A stretch of 8,929 nt of DNA from Bacillota bacterium (GCA_021846145.1 JAJZCJ010000124.1:1-8929); one strand, 5' to 3'; counted from the first letter of the stretch, positions 1 through 6,491 are shown. Translations and numbers: made by a program. The notes: generated by a model not told the origin, from the sequence alone.

Positions 1-70
1 AATAAATCACGTAACATAAGTTCATAACCGTTTTGTGGATAAATTTAGGTGTTAAAAAGGAGATTGCTAT

Positions 71-889
71 TTGAATAAACGAACTTATCGACCACTTGTG
101 ATTGCCACGGTGATTTGGATTCTCATTACATTAGCATGGACACCTCTGTGGCTTGGATATATAGGTCGTAATTTGGTACAAGTGTTTGACAATTCTTATT
201 CTCAGTTTTGGATTGCATTAGGTTCTTTTCTGGGAACGAATTTAGGCGAAGTGGTACTGCCTGTAGGTCTTTATATTTTCGTCGTGAAGCCGTATGTTAA
301 AACGCCAATAATCAATACACGTTCTTCGAATCGTTATCGTTGGGTAGTGCTAACCATTCTTATCATTGGCACATATTTTCTAATTGTACCTCAGCTTACA
401 TATGAATATCTGGTGGCATCACATTTAATTATGGGTGCGACCTTTATCGGTGTCGGACTATTCGAAGAATGGTCATACAGGGGTGTCTTAACAAGAGTAT
501 TCAAGGAACGGTTTGGTATCGTTTGGGCAATCATTATTGTGTCTATTATGTTTGCGTTGTCGCATTGGGCTGAGGTGATGATCATTGATAGGCAACAGAT
601 ATTTACGACAGGTTGGCTATTGCACATTGCTGATGATTTGGTATTCGCTGTCGTTTTATCTGTTATCGCTTGGAGAAGTGCTTCAATTACATGGGTAGCA
701 TTTTTGCACTTTCTGTTGGATTGGCAACCTTGGTTCTATGGCATTCCAAATTGGATGACACATATCAACTTTCCTTTTTTGGGGAATGGGATTGTTATAT
801 ATGCCATTGGCATTATGGGGGCAGAGATCATTCGTATTTTTACGAAGGGAGTTCATAGTGAAACGCAGGTTTCTGAAACTGCTATTTAA
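71..889 (+). CDS. CPBP family intramembrane metalloprotease (Abi/CAAX-protease-like)
   Basis: Multi-pass membrane protein of 272 aa, with hydrophobic helices at about residues 9-30, 48-72, 92-108, 115-131, 150-165, 185-200 and 238-256. It carries the three CPBP motifs in order: EEWSYRG (E132, E133, R137), FALSHW (H165) and HFLLDW (H213, D217). In this family (Rce1-like) the glutamates and histidines form the catalytic site of a membrane-embedded endopeptidase. Substrates vary: prenylated proteins in eukaryotes, and bacteriocin immunity, phage or stress roles in bacteria. The start is TTG at 71, chosen because an AAAAAGGAGA ribosome site ends about 8 nt upstream; there is no better ATG. The next gene follows after 67 bp on the same strand. 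Substrate and role cannot be read from the sequence. Family assignment is strong because all motifs are intact. Confidence 0.88.
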   Translation: MNKRTYRPLVIATVIWILITLAWTPLWLGYIGRNLVQVFDNSYSQFWIALGSFLGTNLGEVVLPVGLYIFVVKPYVKTPIINTRSSNRYRWVVLTILIIGTYFLIVPQLTYEYLVASHLIMGATFIGVGLFEEWSYRGVLTRVFKERFGIVWAIIIVSIMFALSHWAEVMIIDRQQIFTTGWLLHIADDLVFAVVLSVIAWRSASITWVAFLHFLLDWQPWFYGIPNWMTHINFPFLGNGIVIYAIGIMGAEIIRIFTKGVHSETQVSETAI

Positions 890-956
890 GTGGAATGCGT
901 GGCATTTTGTACTCAACTATTTTTAGTGCAACAATTTCATGTAGGTGGTGGTTAAC

Positions 957-1262
957 ATGTTGCTAGGGCTAAAGCGGAGAAACCTTGTTATTGTTATTCT
1001 GGTCGGAATGATTTGTATCATTTTGTTGAGCATGTGGGTACTTGTGCGTGCGGAACAACAAACAGTCAATAGAATAAAATACGTGGTACTACTCAATGGT
1101 GAGAACGGTAAAACGCTTAGTAAAGTGGAACATAACCTTCACCAAGTGAAGGTTATGTATAAAATTATCGGTTCAACACTCGAAGTTCCTTTAGGACAAG
1201 TCAACAAAGTCCGTATTGAAATTGCCGAGGCGGGATTAGTGAAGGAAGGCAAGATCCAATAA
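957..1262 (+). CDS. Small membrane protein with a FliF/YscJ N-terminal-like ring-building domain
   Basis: Predicted protein of 101 aa. The start is ATG 957, preceded by AGGTGG at 943-948 (8-nt spacing); an in-frame GTG at 945 lies inside that ribosome site and is less likely. After a basic N-terminus there is one transmembrane helix (about residues 8-30). The soluble part has the pattern of the N-terminal domain of flagellar M-ring protein FliF and secretin-ring YscJ: a helix, a YKI strand, 'STLEVP', then a helix ending in 'IAEAGL' (compare FliF 'ilVp..kv.elRl.LA..GLp'). FliF is over 500 aa and this protein stops just after the GL motif, so it is either an orphan ring-domain protein or the stub of a larger gene. 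No flagellar or secretion genes are near. A near-perfect hairpin sits inside the coding region at 1130-1158. The domain call is by eye and moderately confident. Confidence 0.62.
   Translation: MLLGLKRRNLVIVILVGMICIILLSMWVLVRAEQQTVNRIKYVVLLNGENGKTLSKVEHNLHQVKVMYKIIGSTLEVPLGQVNKVRIEIAEAGLVKEGKIQ
1130..1158 (+). repeat. 13-bp perfect inverted repeat with 3-nt loop inside a coding region
   Basis: The arms ACATAACCTTCAC (1130-1142) and GTGAAGGTTATGT (1146-1158) are exact reverse complements around the triloop CAA. They lie wholly inside the FliF-like gene and encode roughly HNLHQVKVM. There is no T-tract after the stem, so this is not a typical terminator. It could be an mRNA stability or ribosome-pausing structure, a protein-binding palindrome, or the trace of a local inversion or template-switch event. 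Confidence 0.85.
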
Positions 1263-1311
1263 TATTACAGCAATTGAAACGGGGCAAATATTCTATTGCA
1301 AGTAGGAGGTA

Positions 1312-1364
1312 TACGACAGAACATTGTCTCCTTTGTTCAACTAAAGGTAAATTCAATTAGTTGA
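1312..1364 (+). repeat. Intergenic repeat copy 1 (TACGACA...CAACTAA family)
   Basis: It begins TACGACAGAA, continues through TCCTTTGTTCAACTAAAGG and ends TTAGTTGA. Perfect 8-bp arms TCAACTAA (1337-1344) and TTAGTTGA (1357-1364) can form a hairpin with a 12-nt loop. It shares TCCTTTGTTCAACTAA exactly with the copy near 4249 and TACGACA with the copies near 2261 and 2920. It sits between the FliF-like gene and the methyltransferase gene. Confidence 0.6.
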
Positions 1365-1382
1365 TGCCTACATTCCAATTAT

Positions 1383-1410
1383 TTATGACGGTATTATCGA
1401 TTCTTATACT
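1383..1410 (+). promoter_or_regulatory. Candidate sigma-A promoter for the methyltransferase gene
   Basis: A -10-like TATACT lies at 1405-1410 with a weak -35-like TTATGA at 1383-1388 (16-bp spacing). This would place transcription start about 30 nt before the ATG at 1446, close to a strong AGGGGGTG ribosome site. Only the -10 is good, so this is tentative. Confidence 0.3.
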
Positions 1411-1445
1411 GGTTTCAAAATCGATTAGTAATAGGGGGTGCCGAG

Positions 1446-2225
1446 ATGCCAATTAATTTCAATGATGAAAGGAACAAGTTCACCTATACTGGCAGGACTG
1501 CTGATGAATCCTGGACTAAAGCAATTTTGTCTCTAGATGATCCTAACGGTCTTCAGATTGCTGATGTCGGATGCGGAGGTGGAATTTATTCAAGGGCTTG
1601 GCTTGCATTAGGAGCAAGAGAAGTCATCGGTGTAGACAGCTCACCAAACATGATTTCGGTAGCGGAAGAAAATTGTTCTGATTTGTCAAGTGTTTCGTTT
1701 CTAATCGGAGATGCGACAAACACGGGGCTAACCAAGAATTCAGTCGATGTTGTGTTTGAACGAGCTTTGATTCATCACTTGGCAGATATTCATTCGTGTC
1801 TCCAAGAGTCAATGCGAATCTTAAAACCTGGTGGCACGATAATTATCCAAGACCGTACACCCGATGATATTTCGTTCCCAGGTTCACATGAGCATATTCG
1901 GGGATACTTCTTCGAATGCTTCCCACAACTTTTGGATGTAGAGTCTGGTCGTCGTAGAACAGATGAAGAAGTTTTGAATGAATTAGCCGTCGTTGGATTC
2001 GAATATGCCGAGTCAATCACTGTATGGGAAACAAGAAGAGTTCATCCATCTAAGGGAGAACTCCTTGAAGAAATTCGACAACGAAAAGGCAGGTCGATTT
2101 TACACGAACTTAACGATAGTGAAATTGAATCACTGGTTTCATTTATCGAAGAGCGGTTAAACGATTTTAGCGAACTCGTCGAAAAAGATCGATGGACGAT
2201 TTGGCATGCAACAAAACCACGATAA
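1446..2225 (+). CDS. Class I SAM-dependent methyltransferase
   Basis: Protein of 259 aa with the Rossmann-type methyltransferase core in its first half. Motif I is ADVGCGGG (residues 39-46, SAM glycine loop). The acidic residue after strand 2 is D64 in GVDSSPNM (ribose contact). GDA at 88-90 is the adenine-contact loop, 'FERALIHHL' at 104-112 is motif IV-like, and LKPGG at 126-130 is the post-motif loop typical of Methyltransf_11/25 proteins. The C-terminal part (about 150-259) is mostly helical and charged and gives no hint of the acceptor; small-molecule methylation is the usual role of such proteins. It is soluble with no signal peptide. The start ATG 1446 has an AGGGGGTG ribosome site 5-6 nt upstream. 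It is flanked on both sides by the intergenic repeat, so it is probably transcribed alone. Confidence 0.88.
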   Translation: MPINFNDERNKFTYTGRTADESWTKAILSLDDPNGLQIADVGCGGGIYSRAWLALGAREVIGVDSSPNMISVAEENCSDLSSVSFLIGDATNTGLTKNSVDVVFERALIHHLADIHSCLQESMRILKPGGTIIIQDRTPDDISFPGSHEHIRGYFFECFPQLLDVESGRRRTDEEVLNELAVVGFEYAESITVWETRRVHPSKGELLEEIRQRKGRSILHELNDSEIESLVSFIEERLNDFSELVEKDRWTIWHATKPR

Positions 2226-2260
2226 TTCCCCTCTGGTTTTCTTGAACTATTGAGGGCTTA

Positions 2261-2310
2261 TACGACATAATGAATTGGGATTCTTATTGCACAAATGGGC
2301 TGGTTAGTCC
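2261..2310 (+). repeat. Intergenic repeat copy 2
   Basis: It begins TACGACATAATGAATTGGGA, has a small GAAT/ATTC hairpin, and ends GGGCTGGTTAGTCC. Over the 48 bp from 2253 to 2300 it matches the copy at 2912-2959 at about 38 positions without gaps. It lies directly downstream of the methyltransferase gene. Confidence 0.6.
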
Positions 2311-2313
2311 CAT

Positions 2314-2340
2314 ATGACAGCAATCCGATTGTTGTATAAT
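2314..2340 (+). promoter_or_regulatory. Candidate sigma-A promoter for the DUF4825-like lipoprotein gene
   Basis: A consensus -10 TATAAT at 2335-2340 has an ATGACA -35-like hexamer at 2314-2319 (one mismatch to TTGACA). The spacing of 15 bp is short. Transcription starting near 2347 would exclude the upstream ATG at 2314 as a start codon and agrees with translation from the GTG at 2392. Confidence 0.42.
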
Positions 2341-2391
2341 TACGGGATGGGGAGTGGTTCCTCAGAAGCATTGCCAAGGGGATGTGAATTG

Positions 2392-2895
2392 GTGAAATTA
2401 AAAATATTGGCAATACCTGTAATACTTATCTTAAGCCTTAGTTTGGTTGGATGCAATAACAATGAAGTGGCGATTCAAAGTACGATCAGTCCGTATCACC
2501 TTGCGGATTTATTAAAATACAAAGATTCTTATGTAGGAAATAACAGTGCAGTAGGAAATATCCTGTCAGTGTTACCTGCTCATGATTATATGGCAAGTTT
2601 CAGTTTGGAAACGGGGCAGAAACCTTACGGAATAACAGTTAATTATCAAGCGAATCAGTCAAATTTAAAAAATTATTATGATTTTTGGAATGTAAAACAT
2701 CCCGATGAACTTTTGGAACGAAATGCCTCCGTGTTGTTTTCACTTGTACAGAATGTTGACGTTGTACACTTTAATGTCCAAGATGTCGGTAAGAAAACTT
2801 ATACATTCACTCGAACTGATGTTCAACAAAAGTATGGTGACTTAAGTCGTATACTTCATAGTCAGGCTTCGTTAACCAACTTCTTAAATAAGTAG
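2392..2895 (+). CDS. DUF4825-like lipoprotein
   Basis: The start is placed at GTG 2392 (TTG 2389 is equally usable) because AAGGGGATG at 2376-2384 forms a good ribosome site and a type II signal peptide follows at once. The open frame extends back to ATG 2314, but that would bury the signal peptide and lies on a likely promoter. The 167-aa product has a KLK n-region, a hydrophobic core and the lipobox LVGC with the lipidated cysteine at residue 21, so it should be anchored on the outer face of the membrane. The mature part contains 'LLKYKDSYVGNNSAVGNIL', then 'LPAHDY', 'SLETGQKPYGITVNY' and a TFTR strand near residue 140. This is the pattern I associate with DUF4825, an extracellular domain of unknown function found as lipoproteins and beside BlaR1/anti-sigma type sensors in Bacillota. 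No partner sensor gene is visible here. Confidence 0.75.
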   Translation: MKLKILAIPVILILSLSLVGCNNNEVAIQSTISPYHLADLLKYKDSYVGNNSAVGNILSVLPAHDYMASFSLETGQKPYGITVNYQANQSNLKNYYDFWNVKHPDELLERNASVLFSLVQNVDVVHFNVQDVGKKTYTFTRTDVQQKYGDLSRILHSQASLTNFLNK

Positions 2896-2919
2896 GATTC
2901 TTCAGCTAACGGGGGCTAA

Positions 2920-2970
2920 TACGACATAAGGAGTTGGCATCCCTATTGGACTAACGGGCAGTTATCGTTA
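2920..2970 (+). repeat. Intergenic repeat copy 3
   Basis: It begins TACGACATAAGGAGTTGGCA and continues to CTAACGGGCAGTTATCG. It aligns without gaps to the copy at 2261, including 11 identical bases (ATACGACATAA). A CTAACGGGGGC just upstream (2905-2916) and CGTTA at 2966-2970 give short inverted arms (TAACG/CGTTA). It lies between two lipoprotein genes. Confidence 0.6.
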
Positions 2971-3025
2971 ATAAGAGCAGAAGTTCAAAGAACATAAATG
3001 TGGTAGCTCTTCTTAGTGATGAAAG

Positions 3026-3868
3026 GTGGAGATCGAAATCAGAAGGTTTAAGCGAGTGTCAATGGGTGCTACTATTCTTATTTCTATATTTTTCTTGTAT
3101 GGATGTACATTCCAACAATCCTTGATGAATAAAACGGTTAGTAATCCTCGGCAAAAAACAACTGCCACACAAGGCAAATCTGCATTAATTCCTTCAAGTG
3201 TCCATCCTGGCAACCCACTTGAGGTAGTAACACCTAATTTTCGAGTAATAGCTACTCCCTCACTATTGGAACCTGGTCGGTATAACATCTTGTCCTATTA
3301 TATTGGTAAATCTCCAATTCAAAACAATATCACTATGGAGATGAATGGATCGGAGACTAGTACTGAGGGGAATAGCACTGTCTATCCAGGAACACTAATT
3401 GGCGAGTACGATGACATCTCTGCTCCAAGCGGATTAGATTCACTAAATTTGAAAATCAAGTGGACCGAGTATGGTAGTGGTAAACAACAAACGGAACAGA
3501 TTAATTTCACAAAAGCAAAGTACAACCTTAAAGTTGAAAACTACAGGTTTTATAAGGGACAAAGTACCCATTGGATCATGGGATATGCTTACGAACAGAT
3601 AGGCAACAAGTCATTTAATACAGGAAAGGTTGGAGATGTTATTTTAAAACCTAATGGAGTAGGAATTACAATACATAATGACTTTCGATACACCGTACAA
3701 TCAGATACGGGGAAGTTTAGTTTGAATGGACCATTGGGATATATGAAATGGTGGTCTAATTCTTTTGATTCCTCAGAACCCCAATTCATCGTAAATACTC
3801 AAAAAGCTAAGGTCTCTGTAACCTGGGACGGGAAGACAGAGATATTTAACCTATATAGGATTCAGTAA
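3026..3868 (+). CDS. Putative lipoprotein of unknown family
   Basis: From GTG 3026 the protein is 280 aa. The n-region is RRFKR (residues 6-10), followed by a hydrophobic stretch and lipobox LYGC with cysteine 27, so it is predicted to be lipid-anchored outside the membrane. After a Ser/Thr/Gln-rich linker (about 28-60) the mature region is rich in beta-forming residues, in two blocks (about 65-165 and 165-280). It has several Trp/Tyr positions and ends 'VSVTWDGKTEIFNLYRIQ', which suggests beta-sandwich extracellular domains. I do not recognise a family. The start is uncertain: 3026 gives the positively charged n-region but has only a weak ribosome site, whereas GTG 3056 has AGAAGG 9 nt upstream but would remove the basic residues. 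It is flanked upstream by the intergenic repeat and downstream by a 460-bp gene-free stretch. Confidence 0.72.
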   Translation: MEIEIRRFKRVSMGATILISIFFLYGCTFQQSLMNKTVSNPRQKTTATQGKSALIPSSVHPGNPLEVVTPNFRVIATPSLLEPGRYNILSYYIGKSPIQNNITMEMNGSETSTEGNSTVYPGTLIGEYDDISAPSGLDSLNLKIKWTEYGSGKQQTEQINFTKAKYNLKVENYRFYKGQSTHWIMGYAYEQIGNKSFNTGKVGDVILKPNGVGITIHNDFRYTVQSDTGKFSLNGPLGYMKWWSNSFDSSEPQFIVNTQKAKVSVTWDGKTEIFNLYRIQ

Positions 3869-4009
3869 TCTGTTAACCATTCGTTTAATGATTTTTCCTC
3901 AGCAAAAGGCACAATAAAATAGGAATAATTGTATTACGCAATTTAATCATATTAAAGAAACATGAGGATATTATGTATTTTTAAATAAAACGTTGAAATC
4001 ACTGGTGGC

Positions 4010-4034
4010 GCAACGGGTTACGGCGTTTTTTTTT
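4010..4034 (+). terminator. Possible weak terminator (T9 tract)
   Basis: A GC-rich segment (GGTTACGGCG) is followed by nine T residues at 4026-4034. I could not draw a convincing stem directly before the T-tract (only about 3 bp CGC/GCG), so terminator function is uncertain. Confidence 0.2.
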
Positions 4035-4036
4035 GC

Positions 4037-4065
4037 TGTTCCCATTTTCTTGTATTCGCTATAAT
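4037..4065 (+). promoter_or_regulatory. Candidate promoter with consensus -10
   Basis: A perfect TATAAT lies at 4060-4065. The hexamer 17 bp upstream (TGTTCC, 4037-4042) is a poor -35, so the box may be weak or need an activator. It is 260 bp upstream of the small membrane protein gene, which would imply a long 5' leader containing repeat copy 4. Confidence 0.28.
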
Positions 4066-4248
4066 GAAAAGTAAGGGATGTGTTTCTAAATGAAATGTGT
4101 ATAGCCTATTGGAGTTAAACGAAAAGTCGAAGCCATAAATTGATCCTTCGTGGGAGCAACTTATGGGATTACTGCTTGTTCGTTCGGAAGTTGACGCAGG
4201 TGGCGGATTTAGGTGTATACGGGACGAGAAAACGCATTTCACTGCTTG

Positions 4249-4306
4249 TGCTACAGATTGCATCGGCTCCTTTGTTCAACTAACGGACAAGAAAATTCAG
4301 TAGTGG
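4249..4306 (+). repeat. Intergenic repeat copy 4
   Basis: It begins TGCTACAGATTGCA, runs through TCCTTTGTTCAACTAACGG and ends near AAAATTCAGTAG. It shares 16 exact bases with copy 1 and the block ACAGATTGCA with copy 5. It lies directly before the ribosome site region of the small membrane protein gene. Confidence 0.58.
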
Positions 4307-4331
4307 TAAAGAGGAGTGGAGAAAGTATGTC

Positions 4332-4628
4332 ATGGGTAAGTTGGGGATTCAACGTTTCCGTATTATTGATAAATTGATAAGTAGTGTGTTTGTTTATCTT
4401 TTCACACCTTCGTTTCACGTAAAAATCAAGAGAATCGGCATCGTGACTATGTGGGCATCCTACTTTCTTCTGTATTTCATAGGGTATTGGTTTCACGCTG
4501 AGGAACTCAACCCCGCCATTACCATTCGAAGCAACGGCTCCAGTACTAGTTTGGTAGGTGATGTGCTATGGATTGGGATAACAGTTCTGGCTGTTTTCAT
4601 ATTTTCCAAACTTCGAAATGGGGATTAG
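4332..4628 (+). CDS. Small two-helix membrane protein, unknown function
   Basis: Predicted protein of 98 aa from ATG 4332, with a GTGGAGAAAG purine-rich site about 10 nt upstream; the ATG at 4327 is in another frame and stops after 16 codons. A basic N-terminal region (residues 1-35) includes an amphipathic or hydrophobic patch at 15-25. A first transmembrane helix covers about 36-54 and a second about 75-92, with an extracytoplasmic loop (HAEELNPAITIRSNGSS) between. The C-terminus is short and charged (SKLRNGD). I do not recognise a family. A repeat copy lies on each side. Confidence 0.55.
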   Translation: MGKLGIQRFRIIDKLISSVFVYLFTPSFHVKIKRIGIVTMWASYFLLYFIGYWFHAEELNPAITIRSNGSSTSLVGDVLWIGITVLAVFIFSKLRNGD

Positions 4629-4656
4629 TCACATTTCTTGCACATACGAGGGTTTG

Positions 4657-4700
4657 TGCGACAGATTGCAAAGATTTCTGTTTTCAATTAAAGGAATACA
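4657..4700 (+). repeat. Intergenic repeat copy 5 (most degenerate)
   Basis: TGCGACAGATTGCAAAG followed by TTTTCAATTAAAGG aligns without gaps to copy 4 at about three quarters of positions, including TTGTGC and ACAGATTGCA identical. It lies between the small membrane protein gene and the next lipoprotein gene. Confidence 0.5.
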
Positions 4701-4766
4701 CAAAAGGGCATGCAACGATTGAGCCGAATACTGTTTATAGACGTCTGATAAGAGGGGGGGATTTGA

Positions 4767-5330
4767 TTGAATAAATATCTGTTCGGTTCAATTTGTGCCA
4801 TCGTTCTTATTGCGCTGACTGGATGTGGGGCTAATTTCAATTATGATCCCTATTGGAAAGCGTACTCAGTAAACACAGGAGCAAAATGGGAAGTCAACGC
4901 AGACCACTACATTAAAGATAGTGATACAGTATTTCAATGGACAATTTATACGGCAACCAAATCCAGAACACCTGATTTCACATACTGGACAACACAGTCT
5001 TCTTGGAAGGAAATTACGACTACTCTAGCAAAGAAACAGTTAGGGGTATTATGGAGGCTTGTACCGAATGGACATTTTTATTTATATGAACTTTCAACAC
5101 CTAGTACGTCTTGGGTAATGAGTCCTGCAACAATGGTCGGGGTTGCCACAAGTCAACAAAACAATAATGACAACAAACGCCTGGTAAAGGATATCCTCTA
5201 TGGATCTGTTAATGCTTCACCGATATTCCTTACTACCACCCCATTGCAACTAACGTCAATTTCGACAAACCAGAGTCAACAATCAATAACGTACACTTGG
5301 AAACCGTTGTCTTCTTCGGGGTCTTCTTGA
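4767..5330 (+). CDS. Putative lipoprotein of unknown family, possibly altered at its 3' end
   Basis: The start TTG 4767 follows an AGGGGGGG ribosome site (4753-4760) and gives a classic type II signal peptide: MNKY, a hydrophobic core and lipobox LTGC with cysteine 20. The product is 187 aa and should be anchored outside the membrane. The mature part is rich in Trp, Tyr and Thr, with a predicted beta-rich fold. It has no motif I recognise, and an Asn/Gln-rich stretch lies near residues 130-137. The end is odd: the last residues are PLSSSGSS, and base composition shifts toward GC in the last ~25 bp. The same frame stays open after the TGA as a hydrophobic helix. The natural C-terminus may have been replaced or cut at the junction with the neighbouring transposon. 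Confidence 0.7.
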   Translation: MNKYLFGSICAIVLIALTGCGANFNYDPYWKAYSVNTGAKWEVNADHYIKDSDTVFQWTIYTATKSRTPDFTYWTTQSSWKEITTTLAKKQLGVLWRLVPNGHFYLYELSTPSTSWVMSPATMVGVATSQQNNNDNKRLVKDILYGSVNASPIFLTTTPLQLTSISTNQSQQSITYTWKPLSSSGSS

Positions 5331-5496
5331 GCTATCGGGGTGTTGCTGCTTGCATTGTTTGGCGGCGCTTTTCCCACTGTCATTGTCATCTGGAATTCAT
5401 GGCGTACTCTAGCGAAAGTGGCGGAAAAGGAGCCTGCCCAACTTCAGACAGACTCCACAATTATTCCAGTTATTTCTCCATGCGCACGGCATAAGT
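5331..5496 (+). pseudogene. Possible gene remnant: one membrane helix plus amphipathic tail, no start codon
   Basis: Directly after the TGA of the preceding lipoprotein gene, the same frame reads a membrane helix (AIGVLLLALFGGAFPTVIVI) followed by WNSWRTLAKVAEKEPAQLQ. This resembles the C-terminal end of a small membrane protein. It has no start or ribosome site of its own and runs until a TGA overlapping the tail of the opposite-strand DUF5348-like gene. Either it is the 3' remnant of a host gene broken by the transposon, or it is chance reading of the element's left end. I cannot decide between these. Confidence 0.28.
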
Positions 5497-5697
5497 TCCC
5501 TTGTGCCATAGGCTGAGCCGTGCATCCCCGAGTAAGACATACCAGTTTTCAGCGTGCTCGATTCGTCCTTGCACGTAACGGTCTCCCAGATGAAAGGCCA
5601 CCGTGTCTCCACTGTGTAACCACCACGCGCCGTGGCGATCCTCGAATCGCCAGTGTTCAATATCCTCGTCGTAAAGAAGCTTTCCAAACCGTTTCAT
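5470..5697 (-). CDS. DUF5348-like small protein, transposon accessory
   Basis: Predicted 75-aa soluble protein. ATG 5697 overlaps the ATPase stop as ATGA, and a perfect GGAGGT (5704-5709) lies 6 nt upstream, so this start is preferred over the longer open frame to 5787. The sequence has aromatic, beta-rich blocks: 'WRFEDRHGAWWLHSGDTVAF' is followed by 'GDRYVQGRIEHAENWYVLL'. This 'hsGd...W..GRiE...WY' pattern is what I associate with DUF5348, a small SH3-like/beta-barrel family of unknown role in Bacillota, sometimes near mobile elements. It is last in the operon and translationally coupled to the ATPase, so it probably works with or modulates the transposition proteins. That role is inference. 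Confidence 0.72.
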   Translation of the reverse strand: MKRFGKLLYDEDIEHWRFEDRHGAWWLHSGDTVAFHLGDRYVQGRIEHAENWYVLLGDARLSLWHKGTYAVRMEK

Positions 5698-6491
5698 CCG
5701 CTTACCTCCAGCCAAGCACTCTCCACATTGGTGACGCCCACAACCTGTTCCCCCTGCAGAGCTACATTGAGCAAGGCCGCCCTGCACAGACTGTTCACGA
5801 CGCGTGGCACGCCCTTGCTAAGTCTTGCGATCTGTGCCACTGCATCTGCCGCAAACACCATCCGTTCTTCCCCCACGTGACGCAATTGTTCCTTCATATA
5901 AAACGACAGCTCTTCTACGGTCATTGGCGTCATCGCGTAGCGCATCTCAATGCGCTGAGACAATGGGGCCAGTACCCGTAGTCGTAATGTCTCGCGAAGT
6001 TCCGTTTGACCCACCAACCAGAGCGACAGCGGCGAGAAGGAATCGGTGCGAAAATTGAGCAAGAATCGCAGATGCCCGAGTAGCTGGGGCAACAGATCGT
6101 GTGCTTCGTCGATGACAATCACCACTTGCTGCCCGGCTGCATAGCTGTCCTCAAGCGCCTGTTGTACGAGCACGTGGTTTTCGGTATAGCGAAAGCGGGG
6201 CTCAATGTGCAATCGTTCCAGTAAGATGCGCACCAATGTCTGCGAGGTCAGCCCTGCGGTGGCCACGTAGATTGGTCGGTAACGCGCAGCGTCCAATCGG
6301 TGCATTGCGGCCCGCACTGCTGTCGTCTTGCCCATGCCGGTATCCCCCGTGACGAGTGCCACTTGCCGGTGTTCAGCCGCATACAAAAGGCGTGCCGTCA
6401 CTTCACTGTGGGCATGGAAGTCCACAAGAGATTCTACAGGAATCTCACGGTTAAATGGTTCCCACGCCCATCCAAAGTGGGTGGCTATCAT
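5694..6491 (-). CDS. AAA+ ATPase, ExeA/TnsC/TniB-like transposition regulator
   Basis: 265-aa protein with Walker A GDTGMGKTT (residues 49-57), Walker B VVIVIDEAH (123-131), sensor-1 region LWLVGQTEL (157-165), a conserved arginine in LSQRIEMRY (R180) and a sensor-2-like GVPRVVNSLC (227-236). The N-terminus 'HFGWAWEPFNREIP' is the usual opening of ExeA-type proteins. In Tn7/Tn552/Tn5053 and Mu-like elements the matching ATPase (TnsC, TniB, MuB) binds DNA, oligomerises with ATP and links target choice to the transposase. The start ATG 6491 overlaps the transposase TGA (ATGA) and has GAGGTG 7 nt upstream. All catalytic motifs are intact, so it is likely functional. Confidence 0.88.
   Translation of the reverse strand: MIATHFGWAWEPFNREIPVESLVDFHAHSEVTARLLYAAEHRQVALVTGDTGMGKTTAVRAAMHRLDAARYRPIYVATAGLTSQTLVRILLERLHIEPRFRYTENHVLVQQALEDSYAAGQQVVIVIDEAHDLLPQLLGHLRFLLNFRTDSFSPLSLWLVGQTELRETLRLRVLAPLSQRIEMRYAMTPMTVEELSFYMKEQLRHVGEERMVFAADAVAQIARLSKGVPRVVNSLCRAALLNVALQGEQVVGVTNVESAWLEVSG

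Larger units (their letters stand above)
3869..4331. other. Gene-poor intergenic region (463 bp)
   Basis: No convincing gene is present. Contents left to right are AT-rich DNA to about 3985, a nine-T tract at 4026-4034 after a GC-rich patch, a TATAAT box at 4060-4065, a CGAAG/CTTCG pair near 4128-4150, and a repeat copy near 4249. A 46-codon open frame at 4163-4303 with a GGGAG site runs through that repeat and is judged unlikely to be a gene. Confidence 0.6.

Noticed and set aside
3013..3288. 91-aa - strand open frame
   Set aside because: It is antisense to a lipoprotein gene with a clear signal peptide and shows no domain or start signal.
3985..4034. Riboswitch-like GC patch before a T tract
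   Set aside because: I could not fit a known riboswitch core or a stable stem next to the T tract.
4163..4303. 46-codon open frame with GGGAG ribosome-like site
   Set aside because: Its second half is intergenic repeat copy 4, the peptide has no recognisable feature, and copies of the repeat elsewhere are not coding.
1312..4700. True integron attC sites
   Set aside because: The CTAAC/GTTAG cores only partly resemble the GTTRRRY/RYYYAAC core sites. The last bases do not fit, no integrase gene is present, and arms are mostly short and degenerate.
5520..5981. 153-aa + strand open frame
   Set aside because: It is antisense to the DUF5348-like and ATPase genes, with no ribosome site and low-complexity Arg/His/Cys content.
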